Notes: a model not told the origin generated them from the sequence alone. 64,000 bases of DNA from Burkholderiales bacterium (GCA_030604135.1 JAUVWL010000006.1:124001-188000), one strand, 5' to 3'; counted from the first letter of the stretch, positions 44,443-52,702 are shown. A program made the numbers and translations.

Positions 44443-44964
44443 TCAGTGCCCCGCGCTGCCGTCAACAGCCCAGCCTTCGGGTTCGGAAAAAATGCCCAGC
44501 TGCGTCAAGGTGCGGGCGATATAACAGAGGCAGCCAACCACCGCCCCGACAAAGCACAGGGCGTAAGCCCACCAGACGGGCATCAGCAAGATGAACGTCG
44601 TCTCCATGTATTCCTTCTTCTCCAGCATGCCTTCCCACAGCCGCCAGGTCAGGATCAGCCAGACGACCAGCATCAACACGTCACTCAGAATGTTGATGAG
44701 GCGCCTGAACCAGCCCGGCGCATGCATGTACAGCAGATCCACCGTGGCATGGCTGCCGCGCACGTAGCACCAGGGCAGAAAAAAGAACACGGCAATGCCG
44801 ATGCCCATTTCCACCAGCTCGAAATCGCCCGGCACGGGCTTGAAACCGAAATCGATCAAGGCCCGGCCGGCTACGCTGACCACCACCATGAGGGTCAAAG
44901 CCACCAACAGGATGCCGCCGAGGATGGCGGTCCACTTCGAGAGTCGGTAAACAAAAGAAATCAT
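44443..44964 (-). CDS. TRAP transporter small permease (DctQ-like)
   Basis: A 173-residue membrane protein with four helices: an N-terminal one (ILGGILLVALTLMVVVSVAG), then VEMGIGIAVFFFLPWCYVRGSHATVDLL with the DctQ motif, a third in the LSDVLMLVVWLILTWRLW segment, and a fourth in VWWAYALCFVGAVVGCL. It links binding protein and DctM. Three bases separate it from dctM. A 160-bp gap with AT-rich segments lies between it and the upstream binding-protein gene. Confidence 0.9.
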   Translation of the reverse strand: MISFVYRLSKWTAILGGILLVALTLMVVVSVAGRALIDFGFKPVPGDFELVEMGIGIAVFFFLPWCYVRGSHATVDLLYMHAPGWFRRLINILSDVLMLVVWLILTWRLWEGMLEKKEYMETTFILLMPVWWAYALCFVGAVVGCLCYIARTLTQLGIFSEPEGWAVDGSAGH

Positions 44965-45124
44965 CGGCTTTCCGCTGGTGTGTGGGTGTCTCGTATGGTG
45001 TCTTCAGCGTGCCCTGGCAGGGCGTTCATGAAAAGGGCGGGCCGCGCGACTATAAACCAGAGTTTCGTTTGGATAAATTCGTTTCACCAAAAGAAACCGC
45101 CATGGGCCGCAGCGACCCGAGGCA

Positions 45125-46153
45125 TCACTTGGCGTGCTTGGCAATCAGTGCCTGAGCTTCCTTGATCAGGGTCGTCCCGTCGATGCTCTTGCCAGCCATT
45201 TCTTTCACCCAGTCGGCCTCGACCGCGGCCGCTGTGCGCCGCCAGCGCTGGGTCTCCGCCATGTCCAGGGCCACGATGTTGTTGCCGGCGTTCACCGCCA
45301 GTTCACGCCCCAGTTTGTCGCCTTCATCCATGGCGCGGCCGAACAGGGCGGCGACTTCGATTCCCGAGTTGTTGTCGATTACCTTCTTCAGGTCATCGGG
45401 CAACTTGTTGTAGGCGGCTCGGTTCATCGAGAAGGCAAAGGTCTGGGTGTAGAGCCCCGCTGTGCCGGCAAAGGTGGTGTGGTTCTTCACCAGTTCGTGC
45501 ACCTTCAGCGGAGGCGCCACTTCCCAGGGAATGGTGGTGCCGTCGAGCACGCCTTTCGACAATGCTTCAGTGACGGCCGGCACCGGCATGCCCACCGGCG
45601 TGGCCCCCAGCTTGGTGAGCATGTTGTTGATGATGCGAGAGCCGCCACGGATCTTCATGCCGCGCAGACTCTCCAGGCCGGTCACCGGCTGTTTGGTGTG
45701 GAAAAGCCCCGGACCATGGGTGTGCACAGCAATCAGCTTGACCTCGCGAAACTCGTCGGCAGCAAATTTTTCGACGTACTCCTGAATGGCCTTTGAAGAC
45801 TGTTCGGCACTGCCACTCATGAAGGGCAGCTCGAACACCTCTGTCTTGGGAAAGCGACCGGGCGTGTAACCCAACACGGTCCAGGTGATGTCGACCACAC
45901 CATCGCGCGCCTGGTCAAACAGCTGCGGAGGCGCGCCACCGAGCTGCATGGCGTGAAACAGCTGCACCTTGATTCGGCCACCCGAGTCAGCCTCCACCTT
46001 CTGAGCCCAGGGCGCGATGGCTTTGGCCGGAATCGTGGCCTGCGAAGGCAGCATCTGATGCAGCCGCAAGGTGAAAGTCTGCTGGGCATGAACGGCCCCG
46101 GCTGCCAGCAAGGCAGCGAGGGCAACGAGAGAGCGACGGCTGATCGGGGTCAT
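45125..46153 (-). CDS. TRAP transporter binding protein (DctP-like), copy B
   Basis: A 342-residue periplasmic binding protein. A signal peptide (RRSLVALAALLAAGAVHAQQ) precedes FTLRLHQMLPSQATIPAKAI. Seen: YTPGRFPKTEVFELPFMSGSA, the ligand-binding ESLRGMKIRGGSRIINNML and VLDGTTIPWEVAPPLKVHEL segments, and EWRRT-like C-terminal helices. It is a close paralogue of the next upstream gene and feeds DctQM. The ATG follows CAGGAGA. An inverted repeat at 46299-46326 lies in its upstream region. Confidence 0.92.
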   Translation of the reverse strand: MTPISRRSLVALAALLAAGAVHAQQTFTLRLHQMLPSQATIPAKAIAPWAQKVEADSGGRIKVQLFHAMQLGGAPPQLFDQARDGVVDITWTVLGYTPGRFPKTEVFELPFMSGSAEQSSKAIQEYVEKFAADEFREVKLIAVHTHGPGLFHTKQPVTGLESLRGMKIRGGSRIINNMLTKLGATPVGMPVPAVTEALSKGVLDGTTIPWEVAPPLKVHELVKNHTTFAGTAGLYTQTFAFSMNRAAYNKLPDDLKKVIDNNSGIEVAALFGRAMDEGDKLGRELAVNAGNNIVALDMAETQRWRRTAAAVEADWVKEMAGKSIDGTTLIKEAQALIAKHAK

Positions 46154-46298
46154 GGCAGGTCTCCTGTCTGGATGGTGGGCTGGCTCGCGTCCTGTCGGAC
46201 AGCGCCACCATGACTGTGCTTCTTCAGGGCGCCGATGAATAGGCGTCTGATGCACTTTCAGCTATAACACGACAGCATGAAGTGGGCACGAGGTCACA

Positions 46299-46326
46299 GT
46301 AATTGATGAGTTTGCTCATTAATTAC
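46299..46326. promoter_or_regulatory. 28-bp near-perfect palindrome upstream of the copy B binding protein
   Basis: GTAATTGATGAG and CTCATTAATTAC flank a four-base TTTG centre, with one mismatch in 12 pairs. It lies 146 bases upstream of the copy B start in an AT-rich stretch, a likely operator distinct from the GGTTAT-type sites. Its regulator is unknown. Confidence 0.55.
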
Positions 46327-46382
46327 ACGAAAATCAAGGCGTCGAGTGTCCACGGGTTTCCTTGGACGTCGACGCCGAGCTG

Positions 46383-46407
46383 GGCCCGATGGCCGCGCCA
46401 TCGGGCC
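46383..46407. other. 11-bp stem hairpin after the copy A binding protein
   Basis: GGCCCGATGGC, a CGC loop and GCCATCGGGCC form a perfect stem eight bases past the copy A stop. It has no T tract. It could protect the upstream message from decay or attenuate read-through, so that copy A is made in excess of copy B and the permease. Confidence 0.55.
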
Positions 46408-46414
46408 AGTCAGG

Positions 46415-47446
46415 TCACTTCTTCTCGTGCTCGGCGATGAGTGCCTTGGCCTCGGCCAGCAGCTTGGCTCCATCGATACCCCGGCGCTGCATCTCGGCGA
46501 TCCAGTCCGCCTCCACCGCTGCGGCCGTCTCCCTCCAGCGACGGGTCTCGGTCTCGTTCAGCGCCACGATGTTGTTGCCCGCCTGCTCGGCCAGCTGACG
46601 GCCACGGATGTCGCCCTCGTCCTGCGTGCGGGCAAACATGGCTCCCATCTCGGGACCGGAGTTGTTGTCGATGACCTTTTTGAGGTCCGCCGGCAGGCGG
46701 TTGTAGGCCGTCTTGTTCATCGCCACAACAAAGGTGGTCACGTACAGCGCACGGTCACCCGCGAAGGTGGTGTGGTTCTTGACCAGTTCCTGCACCTTCA
46801 GGGCCGGCGCCACCTCCCAGGGAATGGTGGTGCCGTCCAGCACCCCTTTGGACAGGGCCTCGGTCACCGCCGGCACGGGCATGCCCACCGGGGTGGCACC
46901 CAGCTTGGTCAGCATGTTGTTGACAATGCGGGTGCCTCCGCGAATTTTCATGCCACGCAGGCTCTCCAGTCCGGTCACCGGCTGACGGGTGTGGAACAGG
47001 CCAGGGCCGTGCGTGTGGAAGGCCAGCACGTGCACGTCGCGGTATTCGTCCATCGCGTTCTTCTGCACATAATCCCAGAGGGCACGGGAGGTCTTTTCCG
47101 CCGACAGGCCTGCCATGAACGGCAGCTCGAAGACTTCGGTCTTGGGGAAGCGGCCAGGCGTGTAGCCCTGCAGCGTCCACACGATGTCCACCACGCCGTC
47201 GCGTGCCTGGTCAAACAGCTGGGGCGGCGTGCCGCCAAGCTGCATGGAGCTGAACATCTGGACCTTGATACGGCCATTGGACTCCTTCTCGATTTTCTCG
47301 GCCCACGGAAGAATGGCCTTGGACGGCACCGTGCCCTGCGGCGGCAGGAACTGGTGGAAGCGCAAGGTGACCTCCTGCGCCAAGGCGCCCATGCTGGTCG
47401 ATGCGGCGAGGGCCATTGCGGCGATGCTGAATTTCCATGAAGCCAT
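46415..47446 (-). CDS. TRAP transporter binding protein (DctP-like), copy A
   Basis: A 343-residue paralogue of copy B with the same segments: signal peptide ending GALAQE, FHQFLPPQGTVPSKAILPW, YTPGRFPKTEVFELPFMAG, ESLRGMKIRGGTRIVNNML, and GVLDGTTIPWEVAPALKVQE. From the central region to the ligand-binding part the two are nearly identical; the ends have diverged. It is the first gene of the TRAP unit, after a GGTTAT-N5-ATAACC operator. The ATG has a CGGAGA site; the frame is open upstream to 47524 but without a ribosome site. Confidence 0.92.
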   Translation of the reverse strand: MASWKFSIAAMALAASTSMGALAQEVTLRFHQFLPPQGTVPSKAILPWAEKIEKESNGRIKVQMFSSMQLGGTPPQLFDQARDGVVDIVWTLQGYTPGRFPKTEVFELPFMAGLSAEKTSRALWDYVQKNAMDEYRDVHVLAFHTHGPGLFHTRQPVTGLESLRGMKIRGGTRIVNNMLTKLGATPVGMPVPAVTEALSKGVLDGTTIPWEVAPALKVQELVKNHTTFAGDRALYVTTFVVAMNKTAYNRLPADLKKVIDNNSGPEMGAMFARTQDEGDIRGRQLAEQAGNNIVALNETETRRWRETAAAVEADWIAEMQRRGIDGAKLLAEAKALIAEHEKK

Positions 47447-47515
47447 CTGAGTCTCCGGTGAATGGGTGAACCACAAATGTCCTTGACAGGACGGACGAGC
47501 CTTCTTGAAGCTCTT

Positions 47516-47532
47516 GGTTATCATTTATAACC
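47516..47532. promoter_or_regulatory. GGTTAT-N5-ATAACC operator upstream of the TRAP operon
   Basis: GGTTATCATTTATAACC is a perfect 6-bp-arm palindrome with a five-base spacer, 70 bases before the copy A start. On the minus strand it contains TATAAA, a possible -10. It is the same motif as at 19445-19461 and 52603-52619. Confidence 0.75.
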
Positions 47533-47627
47533 ATAAGCAGGACCAAACGCACGGGTGTAAACCCTAGGTTGCCAGGCCCTGGCGAGACCGAAAGTCCGAC
47601 TCCGATTCAGGCAGCGCCAGATCGGTA

Positions 47628-48080
47628 TCAGGCTGCACGCCCCCCTGTGGATGGGTAACTGCGCCCCACCGCCAGGCCGTGCTGGCGCGCCCGGTAGATC
47701 AGGGTGGCGCGCGTGATGCCCAGGTGTCTGCCCGCTGCCGACGCATTCCCTCCGGTCTTGCGCAATGTGGCTGCGATCAGCCCGGCTTCCATGCTCTCAA
47801 GCGTCTGAGCCGGCGGCTGGGCTGCCTCAGGCCCATCGCGTGCCGGCCCGGATGCCAACTCACCCACCAGCCGTCCGCCCGAGGCGTCCGGCTGGGCACC
47901 CAGGCTGAGCACACCTTCACCCAGCGCTTCGCCCCCGCGAAACAGGTGATGGACATCGATGGGCTCGCCATCGCTGACCATGATGACCGCGCGCTCAATC
48001 AGGTTCTGCATTTCGTGAATGTTGCCGGGGTAGGCGTAGTTGAACAGCGCCTTGACCGCCCGCTGGGTGAAGCCCGGCAC
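47628..48080 (-). pseudogene. C-terminal remnant of a sigma-54-dependent activator
   Basis: The 150 residues from GTG 48080 match only the end of an NtrC-family protein: the last part of the AAA+ domain (VPGFTQRAVKALFNYAYPGN, with IHEMQNLIERAVIM) and the Fis-type helix-turn-helix GGNASAAGRHLGITRATLIY. Walker A, Walker B and the GAFTGA loop that contact sigma-54 are absent. In the same frame the upstream codons (RASCCARCRR) are not protein-like, and the alpha/beta hydrolase on the other strand starts 140 bases away. The 5' two-thirds have been lost, so it cannot activate transcription in the usual way. Confidence 0.75.
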
Positions 48081-48219
48081 ATCGCGCCGGCAGCGCGCGC
48101 AGCAGCTTGCCCTGGGCCACGGCGGCGCTGACCCTTCCGAGCGCCACCTCGGCCCGTTCGCGCACCCAGGGCACCAGTTTCTGGATCAAGTCCACCATCC
48201 CTTTCTGACAGGCATCGCC

Positions 48220-49050
48220 ATGACAGACCAGTTTGCGAACATTCAGGGTGCACGCATCCGCTACCGAGACAGCGGTGGCAGCGGCCCCGCGGTGCTCATG
48301 ACCCATGGCATCGGGGAGTCGCTGGAGTTCTGGCAGCGGCAGTTCGAAGCCAGCGACTTGCCGGCACGTCTGATTGCCTGGGACATGCCCGGCCATGGGC
48401 TCTCCGAGGTGCTCGACTCGGCCATCGACCTGCAGGGACAAGCCAAAGCGGCCTGGCAGTTGCTGGACCACCTGGGCATCGGGCAGGTGATCCTGGTTGG
48501 CAACTTGCTGGGCGCGGCCATGTCGCTGCACATGGTGGCACAGGCCGCCACCCGCGTGCGAGGGCTGCTGCTGGTCAGCGCGGCCGCCCTGGGTCAGGAC
48601 GTGTTCACGCCGTTTCGCATCATGAGCCTGCCCCTGCTCGGCGAGCTGATGAACCGCCCCGGCCCTGCTGCGGTCGAGCGACAGATCCAGGCCATCGTGC
48701 TGCGACCCGAGGCCATCACGCCCGAGGTCAGGACCGCCATCGTGCGCAACCTCAGCCGGCCAGGCGCGGGTCACCACTTCCTGCGCCTGCTGCGTGAGCT
48801 GACGCATTGGAAAGGGCAGCCTGACGCTGTCTGGCGACGCTCGCACGAGATCCTGAGGACGGTCAAGGCGCCCACGGTCATCATGCATGGCGAACAGGAC
48901 GCGGTCCTTCCCGTCCAGCATTCGCGTGCGGCCCACAAGGTGCTTCCGTCGGCACAACTGGTGGTGATCCAGGACTGTGGGCACACGCCGCAGCTGGAAC
49001 AGCCGGCGCTCTTCAATGGGACGCTGTCAAGACTGGTTGGCATCACCTGA
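48220..49050 (+). CDS. Alpha/beta hydrolase
   Basis: A 276-residue hydrolase-fold protein. Seen: VLMTHGIGESLEFW (oxyanion region), LIAWDMPGHGLSEV, the nucleophile-elbow position ILVGNLLGAAMSL, and the late TVIMHGEQDAVLPV and CGHTPQLEQP with acid and histidine. At the nucleophile the usual GxSxG is GNLLG, so the catalytic serine is replaced by leucine; this may not be a standard esterase. Context next to vanAB suggests a role in aromatic breakdown, but nothing more specific is supported. Confidence 0.85.
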   Translation: MTDQFANIQGARIRYRDSGGSGPAVLMTHGIGESLEFWQRQFEASDLPARLIAWDMPGHGLSEVLDSAIDLQGQAKAAWQLLDHLGIGQVILVGNLLGAAMSLHMVAQAATRVRGLLLVSAAALGQDVFTPFRIMSLPLLGELMNRPGPAAVERQIQAIVLRPEAITPEVRTAIVRNLSRPGAGHHFLRLLRELTHWKGQPDAVWRRSHEILRTVKAPTVIMHGEQDAVLPVQHSRAAHKVLPSAQLVVIQDCGHTPQLEQPALFNGTLSRLVGIT

Positions 49051-49132
49051 GTGTGCCGCTCTTGGCCGACCACATCGCTGCCGGTGTGCCACCTTGCGGC
49101 GACGGGCCCGGCATGGCGTATGCTCCGGCCCC

Positions 49133-49588
49133 GTGACACACCGATTCGACCAACAACTGCTGGACGAGCCCGGCCACCTGATCCGACGTGCCCACCAGCT
49201 GGCCGTGGCCACCTTCCATGAGGTGCACGGGCGACAGGTCACGCCAGTGCAATACGCCGTGCTGCGGGCCTTGGAGGCCAGCCCTGGCATCGATCAGGTG
49301 ACCCTGGCCGAACAGGTGGCGCTGGACACATCGACCACCGCCGACATTGCCACCCGCCTGGAAGCCAAGGGCTGGATCGTGCGCGAACTGCTGGCCCGGC
49401 GCCAGCGCAGCCTTCGCCTGACCCCCGAAGGGCAGGCCGTGCTGGCCGACATGCTGCCGCGCGTCGACCCCATGTACGAGCGCCTGCTGGCCACGCTCTC
49501 CCCCGACGAGCAGTCCGAGTTCGTGCGCCTGCTGGCCAAGTTCGCTGGCGTTGGCCCTGACAGCTGCAAGGGTAAACCCGAGGACTGA
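49133..49588 (+). CDS. MarR-family regulator upstream of vanAB
   Basis: A 151-residue winged-helix protein starting at GTG. Seen: FHEVHGRQVTPVQYAVLRAL, the helix-turn-helix DQVTLAEQVALDTSTTADIATRLEAKGW (cited in part), and wing RRQRSLRLTPEG. It lies 84 bases before vanA in the same direction; a perfect 20-bp palindrome at the vanA promoter is its probable operator. VanA genes elsewhere are often under GntR-type VanR, so MarR control is a variant. TATGCT eight bases before the GTG suggests a leaderless message. Confidence 0.88.
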   Translation: MTHRFDQQLLDEPGHLIRRAHQLAVATFHEVHGRQVTPVQYAVLRALEASPGIDQVTLAEQVALDTSTTADIATRLEAKGWIVRELLARRQRSLRLTPEGQAVLADMLPRVDPMYERLLATLSPDEQSEFVRLLAKFAGVGPDSCKGKPED

Positions 49589-49593
49589 ACCCC

Positions 49594-49647
49594 TTGGCGC
49601 CAAGCGGAAGGCGTCCTAGAATGGCGTTCATTCAGTATACTGAATGA
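49594..49647 (+). promoter_or_regulatory. vanAB promoter and MarR-type operator
   Basis: TTGGCG at 49594-49599 and TAGAAT at 49617-49622 are exactly 17 bp apart. A perfect palindrome with CATTCAGTA and TACTGAATG arms (49628-49647) starts about six bases after the -10, at the expected transcription start, so a bound repressor would block initiation or early elongation. Promoter and dyad are seen directly; binding by the adjacent MarR is inferred. Confidence 0.75.
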
Positions 49648-49672
49648 CATCACACCCACCGGAGACCAACCC

Positions 49673-50713
49673 ATGTTCCCCCTCGACACCTGGTACGTGG
49701 CCGCGCGCAGCGACGAAATCGGCACCGAACGCCCGCTGGGCCGGCGCATCTGCAACCGGGCCATGGCCTTCTACCGCAACAGCGCCGGCCAGGTGGCCGC
49801 GGTGGAGGACTTCTGCCCGCACCGCGGCGCGCCGCTGTCGCTGGGCTTCGTGCAGGGCGACACCCTGGTCTGCGGCTACCACGGCCTGGCCATGGGCAGC
49901 GACGGCAAGACCGTCTCCATGCCCTGCCAACGGGTGCGCGGTTTTCCTGCCATCGGCAGCTACCCGGTGCACGAGGCGCACGGCTTCGTCTGGGTCTGGC
50001 CGGGTGATGCGGCCAAGGCCGACCTGGCCCTGGTGCCGCGGTTCGAGTGGATGGGCAACCCGGCCTTCGGCTATGGCGGCGGGCTCTACCACATCGCCTG
50101 CGACTACCGGCTCATGATCGACAACCTGATGGACCTGACGCACGAGACCTATGTGCACAGCAACAGCATCGGGCAGAAGGAAATCGACGAGGTGCCCTGC
50201 AAGACCCGCGTCGAGGGGGACCATGTGATCACCGAGCGCTTCATGGAAGGCATCGAGGCGCCACCGTTCTGGAAAATGGCGCTGCGCATGAACGGCCTGC
50301 CCGATGACCAGCCGGTGGACCGCTGGCAGATCTGCCACTTCACCCCGCCCAGCCACGTGATGATCGAGGTGGGCGTGGCGCTGGCCGGCAACGGGGGTTA
50401 TGCCGCACCCGACGCGGTGAAGGCCGCCAGCTGGGTGGTGGACTTCATCACCCCGGAAACCGAGACCTCCATGCACTACTTCTGGGGCATGGCGCGCAAG
50501 TTCAAGCCGGCCGACGCCGGCCTGACCGAGCAGATCCGCGAAGGCCAGGGCAAGATCTTCGCGGAAGACCTGGAGATGCTGGAGCGCCAGCAGAAGAACC
50601 TCAGCGCCTTCCCCGAGCGCAAGCTGCTGATGCTCAACATCGATGCCGGTGGCGTGCAGTCGCGCAAGCTGATCGATCGCATCGTGGCCGCCGAACAGGG
50701 CGTGACGGCATGA
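49673..50713 (+). CDS. vanA: Vanillate O-demethylase, oxygenase subunit
   Basis: A 346-residue Rieske non-haem iron oxygenase that demethylates vanillate to protocatechuate and formaldehyde. The Rieske cluster ligands are C48, H50, C67 and H70 (CPHRGAPLSLG and CGYHGL). The mononuclear iron site is in DNLMDLTHETYVHSNS. It matches the VanA family in length and in the start MFPLDTWYVAARSDEIG. The stop overlaps vanB by four bases. The product feeds LigAB at 34-35.5 kb. Relatives act on other methoxybenzoates, so the exact substrate is likely but not proven. Confidence 0.92.
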   Translation: MFPLDTWYVAARSDEIGTERPLGRRICNRAMAFYRNSAGQVAAVEDFCPHRGAPLSLGFVQGDTLVCGYHGLAMGSDGKTVSMPCQRVRGFPAIGSYPVHEAHGFVWVWPGDAAKADLALVPRFEWMGNPAFGYGGGLYHIACDYRLMIDNLMDLTHETYVHSNSIGQKEIDEVPCKTRVEGDHVITERFMEGIEAPPFWKMALRMNGLPDDQPVDRWQICHFTPPSHVMIEVGVALAGNGGYAAPDAVKAASWVVDFITPETETSMHYFWGMARKFKPADAGLTEQIREGQGKIFAEDLEMLERQQKNLSAFPERKLLMLNIDAGGVQSRKLIDRIVAAEQGVTA

Positions 50714-51678
50714 GCGGCACGGCATTGATCGCGGCGCGCGTGGCAGCCCGCCGCAGCGAGGCGCTGGACATCATCGGGCTGGACCTGGTGGCGGCCGATG
50801 GCGACGCCCTGCCCGCCTTCACGGCCGGCGCCCACATCGACCTGCACCTGCCGGGGGGGCTGATCCGGCAGTACTCGCTGTGCAACCCGCCGGGCGACGC
50901 CGGGGTCTACCGCATCGCGGTGCTGCGCGACCCGGCCACGCGCGGCGGCTCGCAGGCGGTGCACGACGCGCTCAGCGTGGGCACCGAACTGCGCATCAGT
51001 GCACCGCGCAACCACTTCGAGGTGGCGCCAGTGGCACCGCACCACCTGCTGCTGGCTGGCGGCATCGGCATCACGCCACTGTGGGCCATGGCCGAACAGC
51101 TGTCACAACAGGGTGCCTCGTTCACCCTGCACCACTGCACCCGTTCGCGCGAGCGCACGCCCTTCATGGAGGCGTTGGCCAAGTCGGGATATGCCGGCCG
51201 GGTGCAACACCACTTCGACGACGGCGCGGCGGCGCAGAAGCTGGACATCGCGGCCACGCTGGCTCAGGCCCCCGCCGGCACCCACCTCTATGTGTGCGGG
51301 CCGCAGGGTTTCATGGACGCGGTGCTCAACGCCGGCCGCGCCGCCGGCTGGCCGGAAGAACGCCTGCACCGCGAGTACTTTGCCGCAGCCCCGGTGGACC
51401 ACACGAACGACGGTCGGTTCGAGCTGGAGCTGGCCAGCAGCGGCCGTGTCATCACGGTGCAGCCCGAGCAGACGGCGCTGGCCGCCCTGCTGGCCGCCGG
51501 ACTGGACATTCCCATGTCCTGCGAACAGGGCGTGTGCGGCACCTGCCTGACCGGCGTGAAGGCGGGCACGCCCGACCATCGAGACCAGTACCTGACCGAC
51601 GAGGAACAGGCCGCCAACGACCAGTTCCTGCCCTGCTGCTCACGCGCGAAAAGCGCGCGCCTGGTGCTCGACCTCTGA
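50710..51678 (+). CDS. vanB: Vanillate O-demethylase, reductase subunit
   Basis: A 322-residue phthalate-dioxygenase-reductase type protein that passes electrons from NADH to VanA. Order of domains: FMN-binding barrel (AGAHIDLHLPGGLIRQYSLCN), NAD domain (LLLAGGIGITPLWAMAEQL and YVCGPQGFMDAVL), and a C-terminal plant-type 2Fe-2S ferredoxin with CEQGVCGTC and a fourth Cys in FLPCCSRA. The ATG overlaps the vanA stop. Confidence 0.92.
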   Translation: MSGTALIAARVAARRSEALDIIGLDLVAADGDALPAFTAGAHIDLHLPGGLIRQYSLCNPPGDAGVYRIAVLRDPATRGGSQAVHDALSVGTELRISAPRNHFEVAPVAPHHLLLAGGIGITPLWAMAEQLSQQGASFTLHHCTRSRERTPFMEALAKSGYAGRVQHHFDDGAAAQKLDIAATLAQAPAGTHLYVCGPQGFMDAVLNAGRAAGWPEERLHREYFAAAPVDHTNDGRFELELASSGRVITVQPEQTALAALLAAGLDIPMSCEQGVCGTCLTGVKAGTPDHRDQYLTDEEQAANDQFLPCCSRAKSARLVLDL

Positions 51679-51688
51679 AGCGGACCGA

Positions 51689-52552
51689 TCAGGCCAGGCC
51701 CAGCAGGCGCACCGCGTTGCCCTTGAGGATGCCGGGCATCACCTCGGGCTTGAAGCCGGCCACCTCGAAGTCCTTCATCCAGCGCTCGGGTGTGATCAGC
51801 GGGTAGTCGCTGCCAAACAGCACCCTGTCCTTCAGCAGCGTGTTGGCGTACTGCACCAACTGCTTGGGGAAGTACTTCGGGCTCCAGCCGCTCAGGTCGA
51901 TCCAGACGTTGGGCTTGTGCGTGGCGACCGACAGCGCCTCGTCCTGCCAGGGGAAGCTGGGGTGGGCCATGACGATCTGCATGTCCGGGAAGTCGATCGC
52001 CACGTCGTCCAGGTGCATGGGGTTGCTGTACTCCAGCCGCAGGCCGCCGCCGCAGCGCATGCCGCTGCCGATGCCGCTGTGCCCGGTATGGAAGATGGCT
52101 GGCAGCTTGTGCGCGTTGATGACCTCGTAGATCGGCCAGGCCATCTTGTCGTAGGGGTGGTAGCCCTGCACCGTGGGATGGAACTTGAAACCCTTGACGC
52201 CTTCTTCCTTGATCAGTCGCTCGGCCTCGCGCGCGCCCATCTTGCCCTTGTGCGGGTCGATGCTGGCAAACGCCATCATCATGTCGCTGTTCTCGCGCGC
52301 GGCCTGTGCGATCTCTTCGTTCGGGATGCGTCGACGCCCCAGCTTGCTCTCGCTGTCCACCGTGAACATCACGAGACCGATCTTGCGCTCGCGGTAGTAG
52401 GCAATGGTCTCGGCGATGGTCGGGCGGCGGTTGCTGCCGAAGTACTTGTCGGCCGCGCGGTCGTACTCCTCGCCGTAGTTGTCAAACGGGTTCCAGCAGC
52501 TCACTTCGGCGTGGGTGTGGATGTCGATCGCGATCAGGTTCTGGTGGTCCAT
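51689..52552 (-). CDS. Amidohydrolase-family protein of the ferulate regulon
   Basis: A 287-residue metal-dependent hydrolase or decarboxylase (Amidohydro_2 type). Seen: the HxH motif in AIDIHTHAEVSCWNP, GFKFHPTVQGYHPYDK, AIFHTGHSGIG, MQIVMAHPSFPWQDEAL and the catalytic aspartate in LFGSDYPLITPERW. Members include gamma-resorcylate and 5-carboxyvanillate decarboxylases; the short length leaves the reaction open. The operator GTTAT-N5-ATAACC type upstream (52603) links it to the ferulate operon. It is convergent with vanB, 10 bases apart. Confidence 0.85.
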   Translation of the reverse strand: MDHQNLIAIDIHTHAEVSCWNPFDNYGEEYDRAADKYFGSNRRPTIAETIAYYRERKIGLVMFTVDSESKLGRRRIPNEEIAQAARENSDMMMAFASIDPHKGKMGAREAERLIKEEGVKGFKFHPTVQGYHPYDKMAWPIYEVINAHKLPAIFHTGHSGIGSGMRCGGGLRLEYSNPMHLDDVAIDFPDMQIVMAHPSFPWQDEALSVATHKPNVWIDLSGWSPKYFPKQLVQYANTLLKDRVLFGSDYPLITPERWMKDFEVAGFKPEVMPGILKGNAVRLLGLA

Positions 52553-52602
52553 GGAGGTCTGGGGGCAAGAAGGCACCGGGCCAAAGGATGGAATGGTGTT
52601 TT

Positions 52603-52619
52603 AGTTATTCTTTATAACC
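52603..52619. promoter_or_regulatory. AGTTAT-N5-ATAACC operator upstream of the amidohydrolase
   Basis: AGTTATTCTTTATAACC has the same arms and spacing as the other two copies, with one base off symmetry. On the minus strand TTGAAG, a 17-bp spacer and TATAAA inside the palindrome form a promoter about 55-60 bases before the start codon. Confidence 0.7.
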
Positions 52620-52702
52620 AAATGAATCAAAAACTTCAAGTCGGGGCTACCCGCACTGGCATCCCCCGTCCACGGCCGGATTTTGCGCTGTAATGGCTGT
52701 TC

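Noticed and set aside
48082..48192. Short ORF from ATG 48192 (minus) reading MVDLIQKLVPWVRERAEVAL upstream of the sigma-54 remnant
   Set aside because: It looks protein-like but is in another frame than the remnant, is about 40 codons before losing any pattern, and matches no family I know. It could be a fragment of a lost gene.
51689..52552. LigW-type 5-carboxyvanillate decarboxylase
   Set aside because: Same superfamily and context, but the product is short and the substrate-defining residues could not be checked, so only the family is given.
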